From: Clostridia bacterium
Lineage (GTDB): Bacteria > Bacillota > Clostridia > Christensenellales > UMGS416
DNA: 64,000 nt
Assembly: GCA_016938675.1 (NCBI GenBank)
Contig: JAFGUF010000033.1
Location: 62,001 to 126,000, forward strand
Direction: 5' to 3'
The notes below the pieces were generated by a model, which searched no databases, was not told where the DNA came from, and saw nothing but the letters and a program-made list of their open reading frames with translations. Both the position numbers and the translations under genes were made by a program. Below are positions 1-8,382 of the stretch, piece after piece (position 1 is the first letter of the stretch; every line of letters starts with the position of its first letter).

Positions 1-673
1 CTTTATCGTCTGGCAGCTCACCCTCGTAGAACTCAAAAGGAATATCGCTGTTGTCGCGATCATTGTTCTCCATCTCTATCTCAGGTACAAAATAATCCAG
101 TTCACTCTCTAATATAGTTGACATCATCTCAACTCTAGATACAAATGTTATGGCCAGCTCATCCTCAGGCACGTATGCTTCTGCCCTGTGACCCGCAAGC
201 AAAGAGTACATATCGCCATAGGGCGTAAAGAAGTCATAATCAATATAAGTCTCTTCATCCTCTGTATGCTTTGTTACATAGGTCAGCAGATTGTTTCCGT
301 TATACGCAAGGTAATAGAATGTGAGTTCCGGTTCGTCCTTACTTAAGTGATAGAAATCAATTTTATATTCGCACATTGCCTCAGCGGAAAATATATAGCT
401 GGGCTTGTCCGCATTCTCGGCGGCATAAATCGAGTTGAGTATTGTGATGAAATCGCCGCTGTCGCCTCCCAATGTAGTATATATCTTGTCGCCGGTTCCT
501 CGAGTCTCACTGATATAGACTATTTCCATTGACCACTCGGAAAGGTTCTCCTGTGTCATTCCGCACTCTGCTATAATGTCCCCGGCCGTTTCCTTGCCGC
601 AGCCTGAGAAAAGCGAAACTATTAAAATGATAAGTATAAAAAACAATAAATTTGTCTTTAGTTTAAATTTCAT
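1..673 (-). CDS. Partial lipoprotein of unknown function (runs off window)
   Basis: About 224 codons are open from an ATG at 673 to the window edge, so the C-terminus is missing. Residues 1-24 are a positively charged start, a hydrophobic stretch and a lipobox ending SLFSGC, so the mature protein should be lipidated and face outside. The rest is acidic and rich in Tyr, Asp and Glu. A weak AGCAGG lies before the start. I recognise no family. It is on the same strand as murF downstream of it in transcription direction reversed (murF lies upstream), but 157 bases separate them. Gene-like composition and the lipobox make it real; function is unknown. Confidence 0.75.
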   Translation of the reverse strand, partial: MKFKLKTNLLFFILIILIVSLFSGCGKETAGDIIAECGMTQENLSEWSMEIVYISETRGTGDKIYTTLGGDSGDFITILNSIYAAENADKPSYIFSAEAMCEYKIDFYHLSKDEPELTFYYLAYNGNNLLTYVTKHTEDEETYIDYDFFTPYGDMYSLLAGHRAEAYVPEDELAITFVSRVEMMSTILESELDYFVPEIEMENNDRDNSDIPFEFYEGELPDDK

Positions 674-830
674 GTTTTACCTGCTCTTTGTTATTAGCCA
701 TCATGATTGACGGCGTAGATGTTTAACACCGCATTAATTATACACGATTTAACAGAAAAAATAAAATGTTTATTAAGTCAAGAGAATTAATTAACAATGC
801 TGCCACAAAAAACGGCGGATAAATTCTGCG

Positions 831-2189
831 CTACAGCTTCTTGAGCTCTTCTACGGTCTCTTCGAATGCGCAGCCGCGGGATGCCTTTACATACACTGTG
901 TCGTCCTGCTCAATGATTCCGTTAAGCTCCCTGTGCATAGCGGGCTTATCCTCGAAATAATATACCTGCATTCTGCCCGAGTCCAAAAGCCCCTGATAGG
1001 TGTGCCTTGAAAGCTCTCCGCAGCATATGAACAAGTCAACCTTTTTTTGCGCTGCCTTCTGCCCCACATTGTAGTGCACTCTCTGCCCGTGCTCGCCGAC
1101 CTCGCGTATATCCCCCAGTATGGCCACCTTTCTTTCCTCTGCCAGCTCCAGTATATCAAGCCCTGCCATTATGGAATCCTCGCATGAATTGTAGCAGTCG
1201 TTTATTATGGTTATATAATCAGTCTTTATTATTTCATTGCGCATTTTGGAAGGCTCATAATTCAGCACTCCCGCTGCAATCTGCTCCTTGCTCAATCCCA
1301 TGCTTTGGGCTATAGCCGCAGCGCACAGCACAGGCTGCAGCATATGCCTGCCGGGTACGTCTATCTTTATATCCATCTCTTCGCCATTCGCATTGACTAC
1401 TATTTCAGAGCCCTCAATGTCCATACGCTTGATCTGCTTAACGCTTACATGATTATAACTGCTTTCGCCGAAAAAAACGGGGTTTAAATCGCTTTCATTC
1501 AACGAGACCAGCATGTCATCGTCGCCATAGAGAAAAACACCGCCGCCTTCTTTCATGTAGTCAAATATCTCGGTTTTAGCCTTGAATATCCCTTCGCGGC
1601 TTCCCAGCCTGCCGATGTGAGCATCGCCGATATTCATAATAACGCACATATCTGGCCTTGCAGTTTTGCTCAATCTGCTTAATTCGCCGAAGCTGTTCAT
1701 GCCCATCTCAATAACTGCAATTTCATGCATTTTTGTAAGGTTCAATAATGTCTTCGGCACGCCGACTTCATTGTTGAAGTTGCCTATATTTTTAAGCACA
1801 TTATATTTTTGAGAAAGCACGGAAGCTATCATTTCCTTGGCTGTTGTCTTGCCTACGCTTCCTGTAACCGCTATAACCTTTACATCGAAAAGCCCTCTGT
1901 AGTATTCGGCGATATTTTCATATGCCCTGCCTGTGTCCTCAACCAGAATATAATTGCCCTTGTCCTGCTTTACATGCGATAAAAAGCACATGCAGCCATT
2001 TTCTACTGCATCGCCAATAAAATCGTGTGCGTCATATTTATCGCCGACTAGGGGAATAAACAAGCAGTTCTCGCCTATTTGTCCGCTGCTGGTTGAAATA
2101 TCTTTTATATATTTATCTGCAAGGCTGCTTTCGCCGAATAGCTCTCCGCCGCACGCCCTGACTATATCTTTTACCTTGATAGGCTCCAT
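831..2189 (-). CDS. murF: UDP-N-acetylmuramoyl-tripeptide--D-alanyl-D-alanine ligase
   Basis: MurF joins the D-Ala-D-Ala dipeptide made by Ddl to the UDP-MurNAc-tripeptide in the cytoplasm, using ATP, giving the pentapeptide precursor of peptidoglycan. The 452-residue length is normal for the family. An N-terminal substrate domain (about 1-95) is followed by the ATP-binding P-loop TGSVGKTT at 109-116, the central Mur ligase domain with MNIGDAHIG, and the C-terminal domain with the NDCYN motif near residue 330. It starts 12 bases after ddl ends, so the two form one operon for consecutive steps. The assignment is secure. Confidence 0.97.
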   Translation of the reverse strand: MEPIKVKDIVRACGGELFGESSLADKYIKDISTSSGQIGENCLFIPLVGDKYDAHDFIGDAVENGCMCFLSHVKQDKGNYILVEDTGRAYENIAEYYRGLFDVKVIAVTGSVGKTTAKEMIASVLSQKYNVLKNIGNFNNEVGVPKTLLNLTKMHEIAVIEMGMNSFGELSRLSKTARPDMCVIMNIGDAHIGRLGSREGIFKAKTEIFDYMKEGGGVFLYGDDDMLVSLNESDLNPVFFGESSYNHVSVKQIKRMDIEGSEIVVNANGEEMDIKIDVPGRHMLQPVLCAAAIAQSMGLSKEQIAAGVLNYEPSKMRNEIIKTDYITIINDCYNSCEDSIMAGLDILELAEERKVAILGDIREVGEHGQRVHYNVGQKAAQKKVDLFICCGELSRHTYQGLLDSGRMQVYYFEDKPAMHRELNGIIEQDDTVYVKASRGCAFEETVEELKKL

Positions 2190-2201
2190 GTGTTTACTCC
2201 G

Positions 2202-3254
2202 TTACTTATATTTATCTAATGAAAGCATCACCATCTGATGGCAGAGTTCGTCGTAATCTATTCCAACTGCCTTTGCCTCCTGCGGCAGCAGGCTGGTGGG
2301 CGTCATGCCGGGAAGGGTGTTTGACTCCAGGCAGTACATTCTGCCTTCGCTGTCTATTATGAAGTCCGCACGGGAATATACATCCAGATCCAGCGCATTG
2401 TGCGCCTTCACGGCTATCTCCTGCATCAATTTTGCCTGCTCGTCAGTAAGCGACGGAGCGGGGCATATCTCAACAGTCGTTCCCGCCTGGTATTTATGCT
2501 CGTAGTCGTAGAATCCTTCGTTGGGGCGTATCTCAACCACCGGGAGGCCAACGCCATTGAAAACGCCGCAGGTATACTCTACACCTTCGATGTATTCTTC
2601 TATTATGACGGTGTCTTCCATGCTGAAGGCTTCATCCAGCGCTTTTTTCAGCTCGTCTTTGGTGTTTGCTATATACACGCCTATGCTGGAGCCGCCGCCG
2701 CTCAATTTAACGACGCATGGCAGCTTGGTATTATCCAGCAGCTCCTCTGTATAGTCGTCTATGAAAATCGTCTTGTATTCCGGAGACAGAATGCCGTTGA
2801 TTTCAAAAATCTGCTTTGTGTATCTTTTGCTCATGGCTACAGCGCTGCCCAATGAATTGGAGCCTGTATACTTGACGCCGAACAAATCCAGCGCCGCCTG
2901 TATCCTGCCGTCCTCGCCCTCGCCGCCGTGGAGAGCCATGAACACTATGTCTGACGCCATGCAAAGATTTAATACGTTGCGTCCGAAGATGCCCTTGCCC
3001 TTTGCTTCGACCTGTGCTCTTATATACTTTATGTCGGGGGCTTGTTTGCTTACGGTGTATATTTTTGCTTCCCTGTCCCTGCAGGTTTCTATATATTTTT
3101 TATAGTCGTTATCTGCAATGTCATAATCGCCTATGACATCAGCCAGCACGGCATTGTGCCCCTTCCTCAATAGTGCCTGGGCTACCAGCGAGCCTGTGCA
3201 AAGCGATACGTCCCGCTCTGCGCTTAGTCCGCCGCATAATACTACTATATTCAT
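2202..3254 (-). CDS. ddl: D-alanine--D-alanine ligase
   Basis: Ddl condenses two D-alanines with ATP to form the dipeptide used by MurF. The 350-residue protein has the ATP-grasp layout: an N-terminal domain with VVLCGGLSAERDVS, then LHGGEGEDG near residue 110, a glycine-rich SGGGSSIGV loop near 185, and the C-terminal EVNP-equivalent CLESNTLPGMT that binds metal and substrate. The long N-terminal insertion (around residues 55-90) is more like the VanA/DdlA-type enzymes than the short DdlB type. GGAGAG lies 8 nt before the ATG. A strong promoter at 3312-3340 is the likely start of the ddl-murF transcript. Confidence 0.96.
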   Translation of the reverse strand: MNIVVLCGGLSAERDVSLCTGSLVAQALLRKGHNAVLADVIGDYDIADNDYKKYIETCRDREAKIYTVSKQAPDIKYIRAQVEAKGKGIFGRNVLNLCMASDIVFMALHGGEGEDGRIQAALDLFGVKYTGSNSLGSAVAMSKRYTKQIFEINGILSPEYKTIFIDDYTEELLDNTKLPCVVKLSGGGSSIGVYIANTKDELKKALDEAFSMEDTVIIEEYIEGVEYTCGVFNGVGLPVVEIRPNEGFYDYEHKYQAGTTVEICPAPSLTDEQAKLMQEIAVKAHNALDLDVYSRADFIIDSEGRMYCLESNTLPGMTPTSLLPQEAKAVGIDYDELCHQMVMLSLDKYK

Positions 3255-3311
3255 GTGGTTACTCTCCGTTTATATATTTATTCGCAGATTTATTTATACA
3301 TGCTGAATAAG

Positions 3312-3340
3312 ATTATATCATTTTTGATATAACTTGTTAA
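3312..3340 (-). promoter_or_regulatory. Promoter of ddl-murF
   Basis: Reading the minus strand: -35 TTAACA (3335-3340), 17-base spacer, -10 TATAAT (3312-3317), preceded by TG to give an extended -10. The same bases also form an inverted repeat TTATATCA-TTTT-TGATATAA at 3313-3332. It lies about 55 bases above the ddl start. Confidence 0.75.
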
Positions 3341-3457
3341 TTATATATTTAGTGGGGGGGAAAGTCAAACGGGGTGAACATTTACTTACCTAGTTTTGAA
3401 TCTCGTACTATTTATTTAAAATTGAAACTGTTACTTTTTCAATAATCTATAGTTTTT

Positions 3458-4045
3458 CTAAAACATCATAATTATTTTATGGATTAAGTTAGCAATCAAA
3501 TAATGTACAAATCTGATGACCTCAAAAGCAAAAATAACTGAAGATATTCCAATTATGCTATTCGTGATGAATTTAACGTTCTTAAATTGTCCCTTATCAT
3601 GCCTTTGCTCAATAAAGTTTTTAATTGTGCCTGTATTCTTTCTTTCTAATATGTGATCTTTCATAACTAACGAATCGTTTGGCCAATCTTTACTATTATA
3701 AATTTCTATACTATCCAAACCCAATTTTTCTTCAAGGATAACAACCTTAGCAATATTTTCAAGAGAATGTTTTATGCTCCTATAAACCATTCTTCTTAGT
3801 CCAATTGACAATAGAATAGCCATTAGCGAACCCATACAAACCAATAAAGTTTCAATTCCAAGCGATAAGCTAGAGGTAATACCCAAAACGCACGCTCCTA
3901 AAACTACAAAAATTCCACCAATAAAAACCGACATATATGTTGTAAATAAATTATTTATAGTTGAAATATTATTATAATATATTGCTAATAATGATATTAA
4001 TTCAGATTCATTAAGCAGAACATTACGCTTGCTTTTTTCAGCCAT
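3458..4045 (-). CDS. Unknown membrane protein, probably four membrane segments
   Basis: A 195-residue protein from the ATG at 4045, chosen because AAGGAGAT lies 6 nt before it; the in-frame start at 4066 lacks a site. Hydrophobic segments lie at roughly 35-55 and 60-82, and a C-terminal pair at about 160-192. Between them is a charged middle region of about 75 residues. The layout resembles small SLATT-like accessory membrane proteins, but I cannot assign it to that family by sequence. It has its own strong promoter (4067-4095) and sits with the DUF2188 gene in an AT-rich pocket, suggesting recent acquisition. Function is unknown. Confidence 0.7.
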   Translation of the reverse strand: MAEKSKRNVLLNESELISLLAIYYNNISTINNLFTTYMSVFIGGIFVVLGACVLGITSSLSLGIETLLVCMGSLMAILLSIGLRRMVYRSIKHSLENIAKVVILEEKLGLDSIEIYNSKDWPNDSLVMKDHILERKNTGTIKNFIEQRHDKGQFKNVKFITNSIIGISSVIFAFEVIRFVHYLIANLIHKIIMMF

Positions 4046-4066
4046 ATTCATCTCCTTTTTTAACAT

Positions 4067-4095
4067 ATTTTACCGCTTGCTTTAACTTAAGTCAA
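4067..4095 (-). promoter_or_regulatory. Promoter of the membrane protein gene at 3458-4045
   Basis: Minus strand: -35 TTGACT (4090-4095), 17-base spacer, -10 TAAAAT (4067-4072). The start codon lies about 22 bases below the -10, with AAGGAG between, so the untranslated leader is very short. Confidence 0.7.
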
Positions 4096-4118
4096 TATTA
4101 ATATAGGATATATTTACT

Positions 4119-4146
4119 AAAAACCACTCTCTATGGAGTGGTTTTA
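4119..4146 (-). terminator. Terminator of the DUF2188 gene
   Basis: AAACCACTC and GAGTGGTTT form a 9-base stem around a 5-base loop. It begins about 10 bases below the stop of the DUF2188 gene, with a T run on the minus strand. Confidence 0.8.
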
Positions 4147-4155
4147 GTTGAATTA

Positions 4156-4392
4156 TTAGTCTCTATCAATTGGTGGGCAAGGATCATTACCATAGCTTCT
4201 AGTTTCTCTTATTTTTCCATCAGCACCGTGAATTCTTAGTTCAGCTTTCTGATTTCTACTTATATCTATAGCTTTATTTATTGCTTCCTTTTGAGTGTTA
4301 AATGTTTCAGTGTATTTTTTTGACCCGCCTTTTTTTACACTCCATCCACCATTTGGGTTATGTACTACATGTTGTGTTGTTTTTTTCGCCAT
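4156..4392 (-). CDS. DUF2188 family small protein
   Basis: A 78-residue protein starting MAKKTTQHVV, with AAAGGTGAT as ribosome site. The pattern HVVHNPNGGWSVKKGG, then a T-x-T/A-x-x-EA helix with KEAINKAIDISRNQ, then ELRIHGADGKIRE, is the usual DUF2188 layout: a small beta-hairpin and helix repeated. Members are common in mobile and accessory DNA, and their role is not established. The C-terminal tail SYGNDPCPPIDRD matches the usual RxSYGxDPxPPxD ending. The gene lies downstream of a roughly 250-base structured leader and is followed by a clear terminator, so it is probably transcribed alone. Confidence 0.85.
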   Translation of the reverse strand: MAKKTTQHVVHNPNGGWSVKKGGSKKYTETFNTQKEAINKAIDISRNQKAELRIHGADGKIRETRSYGNDPCPPIDRD

Positions 4393-4664
4393 TTTTATCA
4401 CCTTTCATTAATATTATGAAAGAGATTTAGCCAGCAAAAACCTCAATATTTTGCTAATAAGCTAATTGTTTTTTTAACTAGTTATCCACATATGGAGGAC
4501 CTCCTTCTATTTGATATTGCTAAATCACTCCACATATGCTAAAATTAATTTTAGAAAACAATATGTATGCTGGCTATAGACTGTTAGCAACTATATGTAA
4601 ACCAGTATTGCAGTACTGGGAATTCTAAGTTAAACCCCACTAGGGGTTTTCTTTTATTATACCA
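4393..4664 (-). promoter_or_regulatory. Palindrome-rich leader with promoter upstream of the DUF2188 gene
   Basis: A minus-strand extended -10, TGGTATAAT, lies at 4656-4664, so a transcript should start near 4649. It would open with the hairpin AAACCCC-ACTA-GGGGTTT (4632-4649). Next come a CCAGTA/TACTGG hairpin (about 4602-4619), the perfect palindrome CTAAAATTAATTTTAG (4549-4564), the palindrome GGAGGACCTCC (4504-4514) and two direct copies of TCCACATATG (4495-4504 and 4539-4548). A micro-ORF of five codons follows the GGAGGTCC on the minus strand. On the plus strand the first hairpin would look like a terminator (TTTTCTTTT follows), so a plus-strand small RNA is the alternative reading. Confidence 0.45.
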
Positions 4665-5025
4665 CAAGTCTTTATTAATTTCCATCTTTTTTATTTTATT
4701 TTATTAACATATACACAATTTTTTCCATTTTATACCTATATTAATGCGCTTATACACATATTTCGGGCAATTTTAACACTTATTAACAATAATTATTGGT
4801 TATTCAAAAGAATTATTAACATAATATTTTCCAATAATATTTCAACCTCAAATATTATGTATATCTAAGCGAAAACACTTCGCTAGTCGTCCTAAAATTA
4901 GACTATCTATATACAAATAAAAACAGCTTGTTAATCTTAAATACACCTGCTGTAGGCACAAAAAGCAAATGCTAAAAGCATAAACTTCATAAGCCATTTA
5001 TAACCCCATAACCAGTTGCGCACCA
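4665..5025. other. AT-rich gene-free stretch
   Basis: No ORF, RNA gene or promoter pair that I can support. It contains TTATACACA at 4750-4758, which fits the DnaA-box consensus TTWTNCACA; ATATACACA at 4709-4717 is one base off. The exact consensus TTATCCACA lies nearby at 4492-4500. A small hairpin AGCGAA-AACAC-TTCGCT lies at 4868-4884. Confidence 0.5.
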
Positions 5026-5640
5026 TCAAACCCCCTTCACAAACACCCCATCCCCATCCTTCACAAACCCCATCTTCCGAAGATACTTAACATGCGCCTT
5101 ATTATCCGTCCTACAAACAAGACTGCTATATCCCTTCTCCAAAAAGCTCTTCGCCTCATGCTCAAATATATACGTCCCCACACGAAAATCACGATATTGC
5201 GGCGTAACATAATCCAGCTCAATATTCAGCACCCCATCCCCTGCATCCGAACAAATAAATATACCCGCAGGCACTGTATTGCGCAGCACAAAAAAGCTGA
5301 TTGCTGGATTACTAATATCATAATCAGGATATAATTTATCTATTTCAATCGCATAATGATCCATAAAATATTTAAGATAGCTTGACGAGCCCTCAATCGG
5401 CAGTATCTTAAAATACTCTTTTGAGCGGTAAATCTGATTCAAATAGTAAATATTTATAACAACTATTCCCGCGTTCATAAAGCCCACAGGCAGCGAACCA
5501 ATAAGGAATCCATATACAGAAAAAAACAGCGACCCGGCAAGATTAATCCAGCGAAGCCTCTTTACAGAGCTCATTAAAAGTGATACCAGCACCGTAACAG
5601 ATGCCAGATATCCCAGCCACTCCAGCCAATTGATATTCAT
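5026..5640 (-). CDS. YgjV-like membrane protein fused to a GNAT-like domain
   Basis: The start is the ATG at 5640, since GGAGGGTG lies 6 nt before it; an in-frame TTG at 5655 overlaps that site. The first 80 or so residues hold three membrane segments with the YgjV pattern (WLGYLASVTVLVSLLMSS, then LRWINLAGSLFFSVYG). Residues about 105-204 look like a GNAT acetyltransferase fold: DYVTPQYRDFRVG, then a helix with FLEKGYSSLVC, then NKAHVKYLRKMGFV, which resembles the usual GNAT C-terminal helix before the last strand. Substrate is unknown. Operon partners are not evident; the flanking gene psuK is divergent. Confidence 0.8.
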   Translation of the reverse strand: MNINWLEWLGYLASVTVLVSLLMSSVKRLRWINLAGSLFFSVYGFLIGSLPVGFMNAGIVVINIYYLNQIYRSKEYFKILPIEGSSSYLKYFMDHYAIEIDKLYPDYDISNPAISFFVLRNTVPAGIFICSDAGDGVLNIELDYVTPQYRDFRVGTYIFEHEAKSFLEKGYSSLVCRTDNKAHVKYLRKMGFVKDGDGVFVKGV

Positions 5641-5812
5641 ATATTCACCCTCCAATATTATAAAAATATTTTAACATAACACAGTGAGATAGTAAAAGAA
5701 ACCGTGCAAAATTCTTGCAGCCCACGCAATAAATTATTATATAATTTTAAATCGCTGAATTTTAAATTAATCTATGCTAAAATACAATTATATAAAACGC
5801 AGGAAGTAAAGC

Positions 5813-6733
5813 ATGCAAAAAGATATCATACTCATCGGCGGCGCCCACATAGACATAGCAGGCACGCCGCTGCATAAGCTTCGCAAGGGCGAAAAAAACC
5901 ACGGCAGCGTCACCTTCGCAGCGGGAGGCGTAGCCTTCAACACAGCCCGCTATTTGTCGCGCCTAGGCGTTGAGCCCGGCCTTATCTCCCTCATCTGCGA
6001 TGACACACACGCCGAGATAGTTAAAAACGCCTGCGCAAAGCACAACATAGATATATCCCACAGCCTAAAACTTTCGGGCTGCGACTCGCCCAAATACCTG
6101 TATATATCAGACGTGGACGGCGATACATACTTCGGCATATCGGACATCAAAATGTACGAGAAGATTACGCCGGAGTTCCTGCAAACAAAGATACGTCTGA
6201 TAAACAAATACAACCTGTGCTATATAGACGCCAATCTTTCCCGCGAGGCATTGGAATTCCTCATGAATAATGTTACAATACCTGTGGTCATCGACCCCGT
6301 GTCCCCCGACCACTGCGTTAAGATTCAGGACATAATACACAAAGCCTACGCCATCAAGCCCAACGAAAAGGAGCTGAAAGCGCTGTGCGGTATCTCCCCT
6401 GATACAGACAAGGATATGCAGGCGGCAAGGGAACACTTTTTGTCAAAAGGCGTGAAAGAGGTGTATATATCTCTCGGCGAACGCGGGCTATTCTACGGCA
6501 ACAGAGATGTCTCCGGGCATATCACCCCACACGTGGAAAACATAATAAACACAAACGGCGCAGGCGACGCCATGACGGCCGGGCTAATCTACGGCATACT
6601 AAATGATTACACCATAGATAAAACAGCCCTCTGCGGCACAGCGGCGGCGTGCATATCGCTGCAGTCTAGTATGGATGACGAAAGCGCTATTACAGAAGAA
6701 ACATTTACTAAGAAAATGGAGGAAATCAAATGA
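5813..6733 (+). CDS. psuK: Pseudouridine kinase (PfkB/ribokinase family)
   Basis: This 306-residue PfkB-family sugar kinase has GGAHIDIAG at the N-terminus (substrate contacts), GGVAFNTARYLSRLG as first family signature near residue 40, and NTNGAGDAMTAGL near residue 245 as second signature with the catalytic Asp. PfkB members vary in substrate. Pseudouridine is inferred because the stop overlaps the start of psuG by four bases (ATGA); that gene encodes the next enzyme. PsuK phosphorylates pseudouridine and PsuG then cleaves it to uracil and ribose 5-phosphate. AGGAAG precedes the ATG. No nucleoside transporter is adjacent. Confidence 0.92.
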   Translation: MQKDIILIGGAHIDIAGTPLHKLRKGEKNHGSVTFAAGGVAFNTARYLSRLGVEPGLISLICDDTHAEIVKNACAKHNIDISHSLKLSGCDSPKYLYISDVDGDTYFGISDIKMYEKITPEFLQTKIRLINKYNLCYIDANLSREALEFLMNNVTIPVVIDPVSPDHCVKIQDIIHKAYAIKPNEKELKALCGISPDTDKDMQAAREHFLSKGVKEVYISLGERGLFYGNRDVSGHITPHVENIINTNGAGDAMTAGLIYGILNDYTIDKTALCGTAAACISLQSSMDDESAITEETFTKKMEEIK

Positions 6734-7650
6734 ACCTCGGAACATATTTATCAGCAAGCAATGAAGTGATGGAAGCAGTCAAAGAAAATAGACCTATTGT
6801 TGCGCTGGAATCAACTATAATATCCCACGGCATGCCCTATCCCAAAAATGTTGAGACGGCACTCAACGTGGAGCAGATAATAAAGGACGCCGGAGCAGTG
6901 CCTGCTACAATCGCCGTAATCGGCGGCAGGATAACCGCAGGGCTCAACCATGACCAAATAGACTACCTCGGCAAGGAAGGCACGAAAGTCGCAAAGGTGA
7001 GCCGCAGAGATCTGCCCTATATCCTCTCGCAGAAAAAAGACGGCGCGACAACCGTGGCGGCAACAATGATAGGCGCAGCGCTCGCTGGCATTAAGGTATT
7101 TGCAACCGGAGGCATCGGCGGCGTGCACAGAGGCGCAGAGCGGACATTCGATATCTCGGCGGATTTAGAGGAGCTCAGCCAAACGGACGTCACCGTGGTG
7201 TGCGCCGGGGCGAAGGCTATATTAGACCTTAAGCTCACCCTTGAATATCTGGAAACTAAAGGCGTGCCCGTGCTGGGCTATAGGACGTCCGTACTGCCTG
7301 CCTTCTATAGCAATAAGAGCCCGTATAACGTTGATTATCAGGTGGATTCGGCCAAGCAGATAGCCGAGATGATGTACGCAAAGTACAAGGTAAACCTAGC
7401 GGGCGGCATGCTGGTAGCCAACCCCATACCGGATGAATACTCGATGGACTTTGATGAGATAGAAGAGGTTATTCTTAAGGCAATTGCCGAAGCTGACCAA
7501 AAAGGCATACACGGCAAGGATATTACGCCGTTTCTTTTAGACAGGATTCAGCAGCTGACAATGGGCGATTCTCTGGAGGCGAATATTAAGCTGGTTTATA
7601 ATAATGCCCGGCTGGCGGCGGAGATTGCGATTGAGTATATGAAGTTATAA
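6730..7650 (+). CDS. psuG: Pseudouridine-5'-phosphate glycosidase
   Basis: PsuG breaks the C-C glycosidic bond of pseudouridine 5'-phosphate, giving uracil and ribose 5-phosphate, and needs a divalent metal. The 306-residue protein shows the highly conserved ALESTIISHGMPYPKN near residue 25, the AVIGGRITAGL segment, TTVAATMIGAALAGI, FATGGIGGVHRGAE and the C-terminal DSLEANIKLVYNNARLAAEIA. The whole length aligns with the family as I know it. It overlaps psuK by four bases and is followed by a hairpin terminator. The pair is noticeably richer in G+C than the AT-rich genes on either side. Confidence 0.97.
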   Translation: MNLGTYLSASNEVMEAVKENRPIVALESTIISHGMPYPKNVETALNVEQIIKDAGAVPATIAVIGGRITAGLNHDQIDYLGKEGTKVAKVSRRDLPYILSQKKDGATTVAATMIGAALAGIKVFATGGIGGVHRGAERTFDISADLEELSQTDVTVVCAGAKAILDLKLTLEYLETKGVPVLGYRTSVLPAFYSNKSPYNVDYQVDSAKQIAEMMYAKYKVNLAGGMLVANPIPDEYSMDFDEIEEVILKAIAEADQKGIHGKDITPFLLDRIQQLTMGDSLEANIKLVYNNARLAAEIAIEYMKL

Positions 7651-7654
7651 AATT

Positions 7655-7684
7655 AAAACACTGCGATTAAGCAGTGTTTTTTTA
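7655..7684. terminator. Bidirectional terminator between psuG and the lipoprotein gene
   Basis: AAAACACTGC-GATTAA-GCAGTGTTTT followed by more T on the plus strand and preceded by A-rich bases on the other. It lies between two convergent genes and can serve both. Confidence 0.85.
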
Positions 7685-7685
7685 A

Positions 7686-8279
7686 TTATCCGGCTATGTT
7701 ATTGTACTCTCTCTCATAGGTATCTTTCATGCTTTGTATCATGCTGATAAGCTCCAAATAATCACTATAGTGCATATCTTCTTCTTTAACTCCAATTTCC
7801 TCTGTCTCTTCTTCAATCTCTGCAATTACGCCGGAAAAGTCTTCGATATAAGATAGCATTTCACCTTTATCGGTTGTACCCTTCATTTTAATATCCCATA
7901 TAGCGCTTTCGCCGCCTAACATATAAACTAATTTTATCATCCGTTGCATTTGAATTTCATTATACATCGTTGTAATATTATCATTATATACTTTGGCGTC
8001 AATCAACAATTTAAAATCTTCATACTTTTTCGTCACTTCTTGTAGTTCTATTATGTTCTCGTCAAAAGTTTTCTCGCATTCATCTAATACTATTCTATAT
8101 CCTTCTACGCTGGTATTGCTAAACATCGTATCATTCAGATTATCTGAGTAATCTACTAATTCCTGATTTATAGCTGTAAATTCATCAACAATATCATTCG
8201 ATAGGCTTATTACGGATGGTTGACAGCCTGCAGATAGCAGTACGACTAATACAATTAGCAACGCAAACTTTTTATTCAT
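7686..8279 (-). CDS. Small lipoprotein of unknown function
   Basis: The start at 8279 (MNKKFALL) is preferred because GGAG lies 7 nt before it; longer in-frame starts exist to 8333. The 197-residue product has a signal peptide with the lipobox LSAGC, so it should be anchored outside the membrane. The mature part is strongly acidic and helical with long runs suited to coiled coil (for example EECEKTFDENIIELQEV-like heptads). No enzyme motif is seen. It is convergent with psuG. I do not recognise the family. Confidence 0.75.
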   Translation of the reverse strand: MNKKFALLIVLVVLLSAGCQPSVISLSNDIVDEFTAINQELVDYSDNLNDTMFSNTSVEGYRIVLDECEKTFDENIIELQEVTKKYEDFKLLIDAKVYNDNITTMYNEIQMQRMIKLVYMLGGESAIWDIKMKGTTDKGEMLSYIEDFSGVIAEIEEETEEIGVKEEDMHYSDYLELISMIQSMKDTYEREYNNIAG

Positions 8280-8382
8280 TTTTTTCTCCATTATCAATAT
8301 ATTCCTATAACTAACATTACCACTATATACCATTTATTGCAAGCTAAAAATTGTTGCTGAAACATTCTAAAAACTATTCCAC

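Noticed and set aside
2400-2855. Plus-strand open frame of 151 codons
   Set aside because: It is antisense to ddl, has no ribosome site and its translation is a shadow of a well-conserved gene.
4492-4884. Chromosomal replication origin
   Set aside because: Only two to three DnaA-box-like sites, no dnaA or dnaN nearby, and gyrBA is 40 kb away; chance matches in AT-rich DNA are likely.
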